A stretch of 64,000 bases of DNA from Halioglobus sp. (GCA_013214285.1 JABSPW010000006.1:1-64000), one strand, 5' to 3'; counted from the stretch's first letter, positions 43,485 through 55,450 are shown. Program-made: numbers and translations. The notes: generated by a model from the letters alone, not told the origin.

Positions 43485-45547
43485 ACCTTGGCGAACTGTT
43501 GACGCGACCCTGTCCAGCGTTGAATTAGCAGGTCGACGTTTTCCGGGAAATCGCGGCGAATGGTCTCTGCGAGAGATTGCACTTCGTCAAGCAGGTGACC
43601 GTGGGCAGGCAGTTCCGCGACTCTGAACGCCATCAACCCGGTCTGGCGGGTGCCAAGTACTTCCCCCGGGCCTCGTTGCTCCAGGTCTCTCTCGGCGATG
43701 TAAAAGCCATCAGAACTTTCACGTAAAACGGACAGCCGCTGGCGGCTATTGTCGGAGAGGGGGGTTTGGTAGAGCAAGACGCAGTGGCTGGCCTGTGTCC
43801 CGCGCCCGACCCGACCACGCAACTGGTGAAGCTGCGCGAGCCCAAGGCGTTCTGGGTTCTCAATGACCATCAGGCTGGCATTGGGCACGTCGACCCCAAC
43901 TTCAATGACCGTTGTCGCCACCAGTAGTGACAGTTCACCCGCTTTGAACGCCGCCATAACGATCTCCTTGTCAACGGGCTTCATGCGTCCGTGGACCAGG
44001 CCGATGCGTAGGTGCCCCAAGAGCGTGCGTAACTCCGCAGCGGTTGCTTGCGCCGCTTGTACCTGCAGGGCGTCACTTTCCTCTATCAGTGTGCACACCC
44101 AGAAGGCCTGGCGGCCCTCCTCGCAGGCGGCGGCGACGCGCTGTATCACTTTGTCACGGCGCTTATTGTCCACTAGAACGGTAGTGACTGTTGCGCGGCC
44201 GGGGGGCAGCTCATCGATCACAGAGCAGTCTAGGTCCGCGTAGGCGACCATGGAAAGGGTACGTGGTATAGGCGTGGCTGTCATGATGAGCTGATGAGGC
44301 TGGCCTTGCTCAGGTAAGGCCTTGTGGGTCAGAGCCAAACGTTGGTGGACTCCAAAGCGGTGTTGCTCATCGACAATCACCAGACCGAGCTTGGCGAATG
44401 CCACATCATCCTGAAACAGAGCATGGGTGCCGATGGTCAGGCTTGCTTTGCCGTTTGCGATGCGGTTGAGTGCTTTGCTGCGCCGACTGCCTTTGGAACG
44501 GCCGCTTAACCACTCCATACTAATGCCGAGTGGTTCGAACCAATCGCTGAAGCTGCGCCAGTGTTGTTCCGCCAGTATCTCGGTGGGTGCCATCATTGCG
44601 ACTTGGTAGCCGTTGCCGATGGCCTGCAATGCTGCCCCGGCGGCCACTAGTGTTTTGCCAGAGCCAACGTCTCCCTGCACCAATCGCATCATGGGTATAC
44701 AACGCGCCAGATCGGCGCGTATCTCCCTCAGCACGCGCTGCTGTGCAGCTGTTGCGGTAAAAGGCAGGCTATTGAAAAATACGTCGAGCTGCTCGGTGTT
44801 GTGGGGTAATGGCGGTGCGCCTGCTTTGCGCTGGCCCTCTCGCAAACGAAAAAGAGATAGGTTGTGTGCCACCAATTCCTCTAGCGCAAGCCGCAATTGC
44901 GCGGGGTGGTTGCCTTCCCCTAATTCGGCCAAAGGCGCATCAGGTGGTGGAGTATGCAGGTACTGGAGGGCGTTGCTCATAGCATATGCGTATTGACTGT
45001 TTTCCGGCAGCAGCTCTTTGACCTGTGTGCCATGCAGGCGGGTGAGGGCCTGTTGACAGAGGTCGCGCCATTTATTTTGGCCAATGCCTTCCGTGGTGGG
45101 ATAGATGGGGGTCAGGTTTTCCTCAACCGGTGCATTGTCCTCTCCGACTTGACGGTACTCCGGGTGGTACATCTCCAGCCCACTGCTGCCGCGGCGCACC
45201 TGACCAAAGCAGCGCAACCGGTTGCCGTTCTGCAAACTATCTTTTTGGGCTGCGGAAAAGTGGAAGAAACGCAGAGTGATCATGCCGGTGCCGTCCTGTA
45301 GCCTTACCACCAGGCTCCGTCGGCGTCTGAAGACAACGTCGGCGGCACGAACTTCTCCCTCAATAACCAGGTCATGGCCCTCCCTGGCCGCGGCAATCGT
45401 GGTTATGCGGGTACGATCTTGGTATCGCAGCGGCAGATGGAAAAGTAGATCCTCGACGTAGCGAATGCCGTATTCAGCCAGCTTCTTTGCCAGTTTGGGA
45501 CCGACACCGCGAAGTGTTTGGACCGATAATTTGGTGACGCCTTGCAC
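43481..45547 (-). CDS. recG: ATP-dependent DNA helicase RecG
   Basis: LVQGDVGSGKTLVAAGAALQAIGNGYQVAMMAPTEILAEQH, DEQHRFGVHQR. Confidence 0.98.
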   Translation of the reverse strand: MQGVTKLSVQTLRGVGPKLAKKLAEYGIRYVEDLLFHLPLRYQDRTRITTIAAAREGHDLVIEGEVRAADVVFRRRRSLVVRLQDGTGMITLRFFHFSAAQKDSLQNGNRLRCFGQVRRGSSGLEMYHPEYRQVGEDNAPVEENLTPIYPTTEGIGQNKWRDLCQQALTRLHGTQVKELLPENSQYAYAMSNALQYLHTPPPDAPLAELGEGNHPAQLRLALEELVAHNLSLFRLREGQRKAGAPPLPHNTEQLDVFFNSLPFTATAAQQRVLREIRADLARCIPMMRLVQGDVGSGKTLVAAGAALQAIGNGYQVAMMAPTEILAEQHWRSFSDWFEPLGISMEWLSGRSKGSRRSKALNRIANGKASLTIGTHALFQDDVAFAKLGLVIVDEQHRFGVHQRLALTHKALPEQGQPHQLIMTATPIPRTLSMVAYADLDCSVIDELPPGRATVTTVLVDNKRRDKVIQRVAAACEEGRQAFWVCTLIEESDALQVQAAQATAAELRTLLGHLRIGLVHGRMKPVDKEIVMAAFKAGELSLLVATTVIEVGVDVPNASLMVIENPERLGLAQLHQLRGRVGRGTQASHCVLLYQTPLSDNSRQRLSVLRESSDGFYIAERDLEQRGPGEVLGTRQTGLMAFRVAELPAHGHLLDEVQSLAETIRRDFPENVDLLIQRWTGSRQQFAKV

Positions 45548-45554
45548 GTCTTGG

Positions 45555-46457
45555 TCATTGCGCCTGTAAGGCGTTGATGAGTATGTCGATAGCCTCGGTG
45601 CGAGGGTAACTCACACGCCAGGCCAGGGCGATATTCCGCCGGGGCGCCGGATTGCTGAAGGGCCGTACGGCCACATGAGCGCGGTCAAAAGTGCTGTCAC
45701 GTGCCGCTGATTGCGGCAGCACGGTGATCCCTAGCCCGCTAGCCACCATGTGTTTAAGTGTTTCAAGGGAGCTGCCTTCCACAATCGCATTTCCTGTAAC
45801 ACTTTTCTCGCGCAAGGATTGTTGCAGGCCGGGGCATGCTTCTAACACCTGGTCGCGAAAGCAGTGGCCTTCACTCAGCAACAGAACGCGGTGGCTCGCC
45901 AGGATGTTCGGGTTGATGTGCGATTGTTTAGCCAGCGGGTGGTCCCTGGGAACAACCACCACAAGAGGTTCGTCGTAGAGTGTCCGCGTGACGACATCAG
46001 TCTCTTTGAAAGGCAGGGCGATAAAAATAGCGTCAAGCTCACCACTGACGAGCTTCGCGCGTAAGTCGTAGGTATAACTCTCTTCGATAAACAGCGGCAT
46101 TTTGGGCGCCAGCGCTTGTACCTGGCTGACCAGTTGCGGGAATAGATAGGGCCCCACGGTATAGATAGCCCCAATTGAGAGCATGCTCCCGGTGGAGTCT
46201 TTGCCCAGCTCTGCAAGGTGGTAGAGATTTTGCGTTTCCTGCAATATGGTTCGAGCCTGTTCGACGATACGTTCCCCCGTGGGTGTCGCGTCCACCTTGT
46301 GGCGGGCACGTTCAAACAGGTTGATACCGAGCTCCGCTTCGAGCTTTTTGATCGCGATACTCAAAGTGGGCTGACTGACATTGCACTGCTCGGCAGCCTT
46401 GCGAAAATGGCCCGTTTCTGCCAGTGCCACAAGATAACGTAGTTCTGTTAATGTCAT
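45555..46457 (-). CDS. oxyR: hydrogen peroxide-inducible LysR regulator OxyR
   Basis: LysR HTH; redox-cysteine context LLSEGHCFRDQVLEACPG. Confidence 0.93.
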   Translation of the reverse strand: MTLTELRYLVALAETGHFRKAAEQCNVSQPTLSIAIKKLEAELGINLFERARHKVDATPTGERIVEQARTILQETQNLYHLAELGKDSTGSMLSIGAIYTVGPYLFPQLVSQVQALAPKMPLFIEESYTYDLRAKLVSGELDAIFIALPFKETDVVTRTLYDEPLVVVVPRDHPLAKQSHINPNILASHRVLLLSEGHCFRDQVLEACPGLQQSLREKSVTGNAIVEGSSLETLKHMVASGLGITVLPQSAARDSTFDRAHVAVRPFSNPAPRRNIALAWRVSYPRTEAIDILINALQAQ

Positions 46458-46496
46458 AGTGAGTTTCCGGCCCGTATAGAGGGCCTAGTGTAACCA

Positions 46497-47378
46497 GTGA
46501 GCGGCAAGATTATGAAGGGCGAGACTGTCCTAATTATAGGGTGTGGTGATCTTGGTCTGCGCACCGGCTACCTGTTGCAGCAGGCGGGTTGGCAGGTGCA
46601 TGGCGTTCGACGTGACCCGTCGCGATTGCCGTCGGTGTTCACCGGGCATGTTGCCGACTACACGCGGCCAGGGAGTCTCAAGTTCCTGGCCGGGTTGAGG
46701 CCGGATTTCGTACTGGCGACGTTTAACCCACCCGACCGATCCACCAGCGGTTATGTGCGTGGGTTTCAGCAGGCCATGGGCAACCTGCTTGCCGGCCTCG
46801 GCGAACATCGTCCCAGGCACCTGTTGATGACCAGTAGCACCCGTGTTTTTGCCGAATCGGCTGGTGGCTGGGTCGATGAGAGCAGCGCCTTGACGAACAC
46901 TGACCCTTGGGCGCGGGCAATCATTGCGGCTGAGGGGCAGTTACTGTCTTCGGGGCTGTCCGCCTCAGTTATCCGCTTTGGCGGGATTTACGGCATACCG
47001 GGCGGGAGGCTGCTGTCGAGAATTCGCCGGGGCGAGTTGTGCCCAGCGAGCCCGATCAGCTTCACGAACCGTATTCACCGCGACGACTGTGGCGGATTCC
47101 TAGCCCACTTGCTGCGCAAGGCAGCAGCCGGTGATGCATTACGGCAGGTGTATATCGGTGTGGATAACCGACCGGCTCCGCGTTATGAGGTGGAGAGTTG
47201 GTTGGCGGGTGAACTCGGTATGACTGGCGATACAGTAGCATCGCAGGTAGTTGAGCCGACCCGGCACAACAGGGCGGGGCACAAGCGTTGTCACAACCGC
47301 GCTTTGCGTGAGAGTGGTTACCAACTGCTATATCCGGACTACAGGGTCGGTTACCGGGCATTGCTGCGGAGTTTATAG
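46497..47378 (+). CDS. NAD-dependent epimerase/SDR family protein (YeeZ-like)
   Basis: VLIIGCGDLGLRTGYLLQQAGWQVHGVRRDPSRLP; HLLMTSSTRVFAESAGGWVDESS. Confidence 0.85.
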   Translation: MSGKIMKGETVLIIGCGDLGLRTGYLLQQAGWQVHGVRRDPSRLPSVFTGHVADYTRPGSLKFLAGLRPDFVLATFNPPDRSTSGYVRGFQQAMGNLLAGLGEHRPRHLLMTSSTRVFAESAGGWVDESSALTNTDPWARAIIAAEGQLLSSGLSASVIRFGGIYGIPGGRLLSRIRRGELCPASPISFTNRIHRDDCGGFLAHLLRKAAAGDALRQVYIGVDNRPAPRYEVESWLAGELGMTGDTVASQVVEPTRHNRAGHKRCHNRALRESGYQLLYPDYRVGYRALLRSL

Positions 47379-47487
47379 CTTGATGATGGGACCTGTTGGT
47401 CGTTGAGCGTCTCGCTGCCTGCGCTATTGTTTCAAGGTAGCGGACAACGGTACGGTTGTAACGGCAAGCTGTTCACAGAACAGCTGC

Positions 47488-47871
47488 CTAGAGAGATATC
47501 ACCGCGTCTAGCTCGATCAGTGCTCCCCTTGGTAGGGCGGCAACCTGCACACAGGCTCTGGCGGGAAAGGGCTCATCTAGGAATTGAGTCATGACGTCAT
47601 TGACAACAGCAAAGTGCTCAAGATCGACTAGAGAGATATTGATCTTGACGGCATCCTGCAAGTCGCCGCCTGCGGCCACTGCAACGGCACTGAGGTTGTC
47701 AAAGGCCTGCTTGGCTTGCTCGGCGATGCCTCCTGCGATCAGCTCTGAGGAGCCGGGCACCAGGGGTATCTGGCCGGAGAGCCATACGGTATTGCCAACT
47801 TTTACGCCCTGTGAATAGGGGCCGATAGCCTCCGGCGCACGGGGGGTTGAAATCACTGCGCGGTTACTCAC
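47488..47871 (-). CDS. ridA: RidA family reactive intermediate/imine deaminase
   Basis: APEAIGPYSQGVKVGNTVWLSGQIPLVPGS...FPARACVQVAALPRGALIELDAV. Confidence 0.95.
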   Translation of the reverse strand: MSNRAVISTPRAPEAIGPYSQGVKVGNTVWLSGQIPLVPGSSELIAGGIAEQAKQAFDNLSAVAVAAGGDLQDAVKINISLVDLEHFAVVNDVMTQFLDEPFPARACVQVAALPRGALIELDAVISL

Positions 47872-47883
47872 GGCGGCTCCCTC

Positions 47884-50022
47884 TCAATTTTTGACTCGTG
47901 TGACCTTGCGCACGTGATGGATTGCACGCAGTCGCTTCATAATATTGGCCAGGTGCACACGGCTTTGCACCAACATCTCCAGGTTCACGTAGGTGAATTG
48001 ATAGTCCTTGTGGTCAGTGGATATTTTTTCGATATTGACGCCAATACTGTTGATACGGGTCGCGATAACCGCGATCATGCCGCGCCGGTTTTCCACCTCG
48101 ATCCGCAGCTCGGCTGGATACTCACCCTCGACTTCTTCATCCCAGCGCAGTGCGATGCGGCGCTCACTGTGATCGCGCATATCTTTCAGGTTGTTGCATT
48201 GGTCCCTATGCACCACGACGCCTTTCTCAAGACTCAGATAACCGACGATGGAGTCGCCGGGAATGGGGTGGCAGCAGCGGGCATAACTGACCATGAAACC
48301 CTCTGTGCCTCGGATCGCGACGGGCTGGCCATCGTTTGGTTGTTCTGCAGTGTCATCTGACTGGAGCCGGGCCTCGCCCGGTTCGCTCATAAGCTGTTGG
48401 GCGATGAATGTAGGCAGCCGGTTGCCCCGGGCAATTTCCACGAGCAGATCTTCCAGCTTTTCGTAAGTGTGTTGGGCCAGAAAGTGGTTGAGCTGCTCCT
48501 CTGGCAGCAGCTCTAGGTTGCTGTCAAAACCGGTCAGCGCCTTGTCCAACAAGCTGCGGCCCAGCGCCACCGAATCTTCCTTGGTCTGATTCTTTAAGAA
48601 GTGGTGGATGGCTGAGCGCGCCTTGGCGGTAACGGCGTAGTCCAACCAGGCGGGGTTGGGCCGTGCCACGGGAGAGGTTAGAATTTCCACTGTTTGGCCG
48701 CTCTGCAGGGGCTCCGATAAAGGCGCCACGCGGCGGTTGATGCGGCACGCTACGCAACTGTTGCCGACATCGGTATGCACGGCATAGGCGAAATCTACCG
48801 CGGTCGCTCGTCTGGGCAACTCCAGTATCTTACCTTTTGGGGTAAATACGTAGACCTCATCCGGAAATAGGTCGATCTTAACGCTTTCAATAAATTCCAG
48901 GGAATTACCCGCGCGTTGCTGCATTTCCAGCAGGCCCTGCACCCATTCGCGCGCACGCGCGTGAGAGCCTCTATCGGACTGACCGTTGCTCTTGTACAAC
49001 CAATGCGCCGCAATGCCGTTATTGGCCATATCCTCCATTTCCCGGGTACGTATTTGCACTTCGATGGGAACGCCATGCATTCCCATCAGTACCGTATGAA
49101 GTGACTGATACCCGTTTGCCTTAGGGATAGCGATGTAGTCTTTGAATTCACCGGGAACGGGTTTATACAAGCTGTGAATACAACCCAACACCCGATAACA
49201 GGTATCGACCGAATCGACAATGATACGAAAGGCGTAAATATCCATGATCTCGGAGAAAGATTTACGCTTTGATTTCATTTTTTTGTAAATGCTGTAAGGG
49301 TGCTTCTCGCGCCCGACTACCATGACCTCATGGCCTTCCTGCTCGAGGGTGGCCTGGATCTGGCTACGGACCTTTTCTACCAGTTCCTTGCGGTGACCGC
49401 TGGCCTCGTGCAGGGCGGCGTCGATGCGGTTGGCGCGCATCGGGTACAGTACCCGGAACCCCAGATCCTCGAACTCCATGCGCACGTTATTCATGCCCAG
49501 GCGCATGGCGATAGGGGAATAGATGTCCAGTGTTTCCCGCGCGATGCGCCGCGCCTTATTTGAATTGAGGACACCTAGGGTACGCATATTGTGCAGTCGG
49601 TCTGCCAGCTTGACGAGGATGACGCGAATGTCTCGCGCCATAGCCAGCGCCATTTTCTGGAAATTCTCCGCCTGTTTTTCCTCTAGCGATTCGAACTCCA
49701 TCTGGGTCAACTTACTGACACCATCGACGAGGTTTGCAACGGTTGCGCCAAATTGCTCGCCGATAGCGGATTTTGCGATCCCGGTATCCTCGATAACGTC
49801 GTGCAACATGGCGGCCATTAGGCTCTGGTGGTCCATGTGCATGTCGGCGAGGATACCCGCCACGGCTAACGGGTGTGTAACGTAGGGTTCGCCACTGCGC
49901 CGGCGTTGGCCGTAATGAGCCTGTTCGGCGAAAAAATAGGCGCGGTTTACGTGGTTGGTCTGCTCTTGGTTGAGGTAGGTGCGCAGTGCGGAGTTAAGGC
50001 CGTCGATGTCTGTGGTTTGCAT
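47884..50022 (-). CDS. spoT: bifunctional (p)ppGpp synthetase/hydrolase SpoT
   Basis: 712 aa; HD domain RRRSGEPYVTHPLAVAGILADMHMD, synthetase RAxHS-type region, TGS and ACT domains. Confidence 0.97.
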   Translation of the reverse strand: MQTTDIDGLNSALRTYLNQEQTNHVNRAYFFAEQAHYGQRRRSGEPYVTHPLAVAGILADMHMDHQSLMAAMLHDVIEDTGIAKSAIGEQFGATVANLVDGVSKLTQMEFESLEEKQAENFQKMALAMARDIRVILVKLADRLHNMRTLGVLNSNKARRIARETLDIYSPIAMRLGMNNVRMEFEDLGFRVLYPMRANRIDAALHEASGHRKELVEKVRSQIQATLEQEGHEVMVVGREKHPYSIYKKMKSKRKSFSEIMDIYAFRIIVDSVDTCYRVLGCIHSLYKPVPGEFKDYIAIPKANGYQSLHTVLMGMHGVPIEVQIRTREMEDMANNGIAAHWLYKSNGQSDRGSHARAREWVQGLLEMQQRAGNSLEFIESVKIDLFPDEVYVFTPKGKILELPRRATAVDFAYAVHTDVGNSCVACRINRRVAPLSEPLQSGQTVEILTSPVARPNPAWLDYAVTAKARSAIHHFLKNQTKEDSVALGRSLLDKALTGFDSNLELLPEEQLNHFLAQHTYEKLEDLLVEIARGNRLPTFIAQQLMSEPGEARLQSDDTAEQPNDGQPVAIRGTEGFMVSYARCCHPIPGDSIVGYLSLEKGVVVHRDQCNNLKDMRDHSERRIALRWDEEVEGEYPAELRIEVENRRGMIAVIATRINSIGVNIEKISTDHKDYQFTYVNLEMLVQSRVHLANIMKRLRAIHHVRKVTRVKN

Positions 50023-50071
50023 ACTGGCTGCAGGCCCGTGTCAGAGAGCCCCGGTCTAGACGGGGCATCTC

Positions 50072-50359
50072 TTACAATGGGCTATCGGGCACCGTTATCT
50101 CAATCGGGCTCATGCCATCCATAACTTCAGCCAGTTCTTCCTCTGCCTGGATTTCGCTTTCACGATTTAGAATTTCATTGGTGATCAGGCCGTCAGCAAT
50201 CTCCCTCAGGGCAATGACCGTAGGTTTATCGGACTCCTCCTGAACCAGGGGGTCCTTGCCACCAGTGGCGATTTGCCGAGCACGCTTACTGGCGACCATT
50301 ACCAGCTCAAAACGGTTTTCGACATTTTCCAGACAATCTTCAACGGTTACACGAGCCAT
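50072..50359 (-). CDS. rpoZ: RNA polymerase omega subunit
   Basis: [39 protein letters not shown]. Confidence 0.98.
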   Translation of the reverse strand: MARVTVEDCLENVENRFELVMVASKRARQIATGGKDPLVQEESDKPTVIALREIADGLITNEILNRESEIQAEEELAEVMDGMSPIEITVPDSPL

Positions 50360-50532
50360 TTTTCGATACATCCTTTAAACAGTGCTTGGCCGGGCAGCCG
50401 CAGATTAACGGTTCCGACGGGGCTGAATGGGTTCCGCCCCGATTATACCGCAATTAGAGGGTGCTTGGTCCAGTGTTAAACCTGAATTTAGCCATTATTA
50501 CAATAGCTTGCGCGCTGCAGCAAGGACCGGAG

Positions 50533-51174
<642 letters not shown>

Positions 51175-51754
51175 TCAGGGTCGTCATGCGGTGGCAGCTT
51201 GTGGCTTGGCCGCGTTGGTTTCTTCGACGCATCAACACTAGGTTACACTGCGCGGGTTATTTGGCTTGGCGTCCAGCTTTAAGACCGGACCGTATGCTTG
51301 TTGGCAAACCCAGCAGAGCACACGCTTTCTGCCCAAGCCCATGAAAGAGCTTATGCAATACATATGGGCAACGACTGGGTAGAACCACGATCTACACGAG
51401 CCATGCGTCTCCGCTTTTGGCCCTGACTAACCATATCTATGCGTGTTGCTCCCATGCAGGCGATATTGTAAGCAAAAGTTCTGTCCGTGTCTGTAATGGT
51501 GCGGGCGCTCTGCGAAAATGCGTAGACGGCAGGAGACAAACAGCGTGCTGTCAGCAACAGGTTTGCTCCGACGGACGATTTTTGGAAGGCTTACTAAACA
51601 TTCAATAGTAACAGATACTTAGCGCAATACGCTTGTTGTTAAGTTATCGACCTTGCTGTTCTCGGTTGTAAATTCCCACCTATTGAGCAAGCATTGCGTT
51701 ACATTTTTACGAATTTTGTGAGCAACCACTACCCTGAGGCAGTTCCGAGAACGC

Positions 51755-53740
51755 ATGCGCCACACACAGTACACAGGATCTGCGCGTCGTGCAGAACTGG
51801 ATGGTATCAGGGCCATTGCCGTGCTGCTGATTTTGTTGTTTCATTCGGGTATTGATGGTCTACCGGGGGGCTACATCGGGGTTGATGTGTTCTTCGTACT
51901 GTCTGGATACCTTATTACACAACTGATTGTCCGCGACCTGCATAGAGGCAATTTTTCTTTCGTTGCGTTCTACGCGCGTCGTTTCACGCGACTGCTTCCT
52001 GCAGCGTTGACCACAGTATTCGTCACCGTATTGATAGCCAAAATCTTCCTTCCTGAAACGATGGCGGCTAGTGTTCGCAACAGTGGCATTGCAGCCATTT
52101 TCTATGCGGCCAATATATTTTTCTGGTTCGATGCCGGTTATTTTTCCGACAGCGCTATCACCAAACCACTTTTGCACATGTGGTCCCTCTCGGTCGAAGA
52201 GCAATTCTATCTGGTCTATCCCTTCATACTGTGGGCGGCATTCAGGCTGGGAGGATATAGCGCCTTGACGGCTGCTGTCGCTGTGCTCACGTTCGCATCT
52301 TTTATTTTCTGTGTGTACCTGTCATGGTATTTTCCATCATCAGCCTATTATATGATGCCGGCCAGATTCTGGCAGCTGGGTATTGGTGCAATGCTGGTTT
52401 TGTCGGGATTGTCCAGTTTGTGGGATCGCCCCTCTGCGGGGTCAGCCCCGCTGCTGATCGGAACAGTGAGCGTAATCCTTATTACGGTCTGCGCGTTAAT
52501 CTTCAGTGAAGAAACGGTGTTTCCAGGTATTGTTGCTTTGATACCCGTTCTGGCAACAGCAGCCCTTATCTGGTCGGCGATCCGTTCTCCAGCACTGCAG
52601 CGCTGTTTATCGGTCTGGCCCCTGGAGTTCACGGGAAGGATCTCTTACGCGCTATATCTGGTGCATTGGCCAATTGCTGTATTCCTGTTCTTTTTCGGTG
52701 TGGTTCCCGGCACCACGCCCTTCGTGTTGACCTGCGTCGGCCTGTCATATGTCCTTGCGCTTACTCTGCACTATTGTGTTGAGAAACCTGGCATGACTCT
52801 TCGTCGGTTTGGCGAGTTAAACATTGTTCGCAGTACCGTCGTCGCCTCGTGTGGTTTTTCTCTGGCTTGCGTTGCGGTAGTGGCGCTTCCAATATCTTCT
52901 CTGAGCGCCGCAGACCCGGTGATCAGCAGTTTGCGCCGCGGTGCAGACTTACCGGGGATGCGGGTGGAGTGCGACTATATGCGCCATGGTTTGTGCCATT
53001 TTGGGAGTGGATCGGGGGATGCTCGGCTTGCCTTCGTTGGTGACAGTCACGCGTTAATGATGCGGGCAGTGGCAAGGGCCGTGGCCCGAGAGAAAGATCT
53101 GAATATCCTCGTGCTTCCGCTTGGGCCATTTTGCCCACCGCTACTTCATATCGATACCTATGACGCCAAAGGGGTGCGCAATAAGAGGTGCCGTGAACGG
53201 ACCGACAGGCTTTTAGACCAGCTGCGGCGCAGCGCCGTGTCGGACGTAATCCTGGCAGCGCGCTGGCAGGCCTATGCGACGCGCCACGGGGCAGTCAACC
53301 GACTCTTCGCGGCGCCGGGGCGCTCTGAAAATTCGGAGGCCACTATGCGTGCATTTCTCGACGCGCTGAAGCAGACCGTGAACGCCATCGAGACACTGGA
53401 TATTAGGGTGTCGATAATGGAGCAGGTTCCTGTGGCGGGCTGTCACGTCAAAGACATATTGTCGCAGTCCTCGACGCTTGAGGATTTTGAAGCTAAATGC
53501 CCGGCACTGTCTCGGGAAAAGGTAGAACAGCGTGCCGGGATAGGAGGGGCAGAATTTGCACAACTTCGCTTACCGATGATCTATACCCGGACAGCTTTTT
53601 GTGATGACCTGCTGTGTCGGACGCACGATGCGCGTCGCTCTTTGTATGTAGATACCAACCACCTGTCCGCTGCGGGGGGGGAATTCTTGGCCTCTCACTG
53701 GCTGGGTACTGGTGCGCTAGATCCGTTGCTCACGCCCTGA
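51755..53740 (+). CDS. acyltransferase-3/SGNH O-acetyltransferase (OafA/YrhL-like)
   Basis: ELDGIRAIAVLLILLFHSGIDGLPGGYIGVDVFFVLSGYLIT plus C-terminal SGNH motifs FVGDSHALMMRAV and VDTNHLSAAGGEF. Confidence 0.93.
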   Translation: MRHTQYTGSARRAELDGIRAIAVLLILLFHSGIDGLPGGYIGVDVFFVLSGYLITQLIVRDLHRGNFSFVAFYARRFTRLLPAALTTVFVTVLIAKIFLPETMAASVRNSGIAAIFYAANIFFWFDAGYFSDSAITKPLLHMWSLSVEEQFYLVYPFILWAAFRLGGYSALTAAVAVLTFASFIFCVYLSWYFPSSAYYMMPARFWQLGIGAMLVLSGLSSLWDRPSAGSAPLLIGTVSVILITVCALIFSEETVFPGIVALIPVLATAALIWSAIRSPALQRCLSVWPLEFTGRISYALYLVHWPIAVFLFFFGVVPGTTPFVLTCVGLSYVLALTLHYCVEKPGMTLRRFGELNIVRSTVVASCGFSLACVAVVALPISSLSAADPVISSLRRGADLPGMRVECDYMRHGLCHFGSGSGDARLAFVGDSHALMMRAVARAVAREKDLNILVLPLGPFCPPLLHIDTYDAKGVRNKRCRERTDRLLDQLRRSAVSDVILAARWQAYATRHGAVNRLFAAPGRSENSEATMRAFLDALKQTVNAIETLDIRVSIMEQVPVAGCHVKDILSQSSTLEDFEAKCPALSREKVEQRAGIGGAEFAQLRLPMIYTRTAFCDDLLCRTHDARRSLYVDTNHLSAAGGEFLASHWLGTGALDPLLTP

Positions 53741-55450
53741 ATGAATATAGAGGAGCGCAGTAGCATGCAAGCTTTGATGTTGGCTTTCATTATCCGCTAC
53801 TGGAAAAATCCGCGAGTGTCTTTATGCCTGGTACATGCCTTACATTGTACGATGTTGGGCACAGGAGGCCTCACTTTGTTGCTACCTGCTTCCTTGGGGA
53901 TGGCCGCGTCGGCGGAATCGCTGTCGGAAGACGAAGTAAAAAGGGCCACGCCCAACATAGTACTTCTCTTGTTTGATGATGTTGGGCTCTCAGATCTCTC
54001 TCCATTTGGCGGAGAAATCGATACGCCCAATATTGCGGGCATAGCCGCATCGGGGTCGATCGTAACGCACTTCTATTCGGCCGCCAGATGCAGCCCCACG
54101 CGTGCGGGAATGCTGTCAGGGCGCTACCCTCACGACGTCGGGATGGCGGACCTTGCAAACGGCCCGGTGTTCAAGACGCCTTTCAAGGCGTACCAGGGCC
54201 AGCTCCCAGCGTCATTGCCGCTACTCAGTGAATTATTGCAAGCAGCCGGTTACGAAACGTATATGCAAGGCAAGTGGCACTTGGGCAATGCTGCCGGGAT
54301 GGATACCGATACCAATCCTGTATTGTCAGCGAATCTCAGAGGTTTTGACCATGTGTATGGTTTCCACGGTGGACAGGCCAATCCCTATCCGAGGTCCAGA
54401 CATCGGCATGCCTATCACTACAATGGCACGCCTATTGAGGTGTGGCAGGGTTGGTATTCGGTCTACGGACTAAATTCCATGTTGTTGCAGCAGCTGACGC
54501 ACCAGATGCAAGGCGATAATGATCGACCTTTCTTCATTTATTTTTCGGCGCAAGCCGCGCACAGCCCCCAGGGTGCGCCACAAGGATTGATTGCCAAGTA
54601 CCGGAAAGTATATGCGGAACCGCTGCTTTCGATTTGGGACAAGCGGCTGGCTAATATGCGTGAAAAAGGGCTGTTCCCTGCCACGGCAAGCGCCCGCCAT
54701 CCGAAGGCTAAAACACCCTGGGCAGCATTGACAGAAAGAGCTGCGATGCGGGCTGCGATGATTGAGGCGACTGATATCAGCTTTGGCTTACTGTTGGAGC
54801 GATTGGAGCAGGCTGGTGAGCTGGATAATACGCTGATTGTCGTCACCTCTGATAATGGTGCATCCCCTGGTTTGGGTCTGGGTGGCGTAACGAATGCACC
54901 GCTTCGCGGCGTCAAGGGTACCCTTTACGAGGGCGGCATACGCGTGCCACTGATAGTGAGCTGGCCTGCCGGTGGTATAGGCGATAATTCGATCACCCGT
55001 GGTGTTGCAACTTTCCTTGATCTGATGCCAACGTTTCTCAGTGCGGCAGGCATTGATTACCCGCGCCGGGACATTGAAGGAACCCCTCTGCAGGTTCTTC
55101 CCGGCAGGAACTTACTCCCCATGCTGCGCGCGGGCAGCATCACCCCACCCGACTTTATGTACTGGAACCTTTACGGGCAATTTGCGGTCTTGCACGGCGG
55201 GCGTTGGAAACTGTTGGGGAACCCGGTGTATGACGAATCGGCCGAACGAGCCGACGCTGAGCCGCTTCTGCTGCTTTTTGACTTGCAGTCAGACCCAGCG
55301 GAAATGCGGGAAATGGGTGCAAAAGACCCTGCTCGCGTCAGACAGCTTTTTTCCCGCTATAAACGCTGGGCGGACCAGTCCGGCGCCGTGCCCTACTACA
55401 AGGTCATAGACGCCTACGACGAGAACCGTCAGAGAGGCCGCCTTAACTAA
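53741..55450 (+). CDS. type I sulfatase (arylsulfatase family), probably exported
   Basis: Sulfatase formylglycine signature CSPTRAGMLSGRYP; PNIVLLLFDDVGLSDLSPFGGEIDTPNI; hydrophobic N-terminal region. Alternate ATG at 53765. Confidence 0.95.
   Translation: MNIEERSSMQALMLAFIIRYWKNPRVSLCLVHALHCTMLGTGGLTLLLPASLGMAASAESLSEDEVKRATPNIVLLLFDDVGLSDLSPFGGEIDTPNIAGIAASGSIVTHFYSAARCSPTRAGMLSGRYPHDVGMADLANGPVFKTPFKAYQGQLPASLPLLSELLQAAGYETYMQGKWHLGNAAGMDTDTNPVLSANLRGFDHVYGFHGGQANPYPRSRHRHAYHYNGTPIEVWQGWYSVYGLNSMLLQQLTHQMQGDNDRPFFIYFSAQAAHSPQGAPQGLIAKYRKVYAEPLLSIWDKRLANMREKGLFPATASARHPKAKTPWAALTERAAMRAAMIEATDISFGLLLERLEQAGELDNTLIVVTSDNGASPGLGLGGVTNAPLRGVKGTLYEGGIRVPLIVSWPAGGIGDNSITRGVATFLDLMPTFLSAAGIDYPRRDIEGTPLQVLPGRNLLPMLRAGSITPPDFMYWNLYGQFAVLHGGRWKLLGNPVYDESAERADAEPLLLLFDLQSDPAEMREMGAKDPARVRQLFSRYKRWADQSGAVPYYKVIDAYDENRQRGRLN

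Noticed and set aside
51351-51557. 68-aa minus-strand ORF in the gmk-acyltransferase gap
   Set aside because: Short, no recognised family and no clear signal; left as non-coding pending conservation data.
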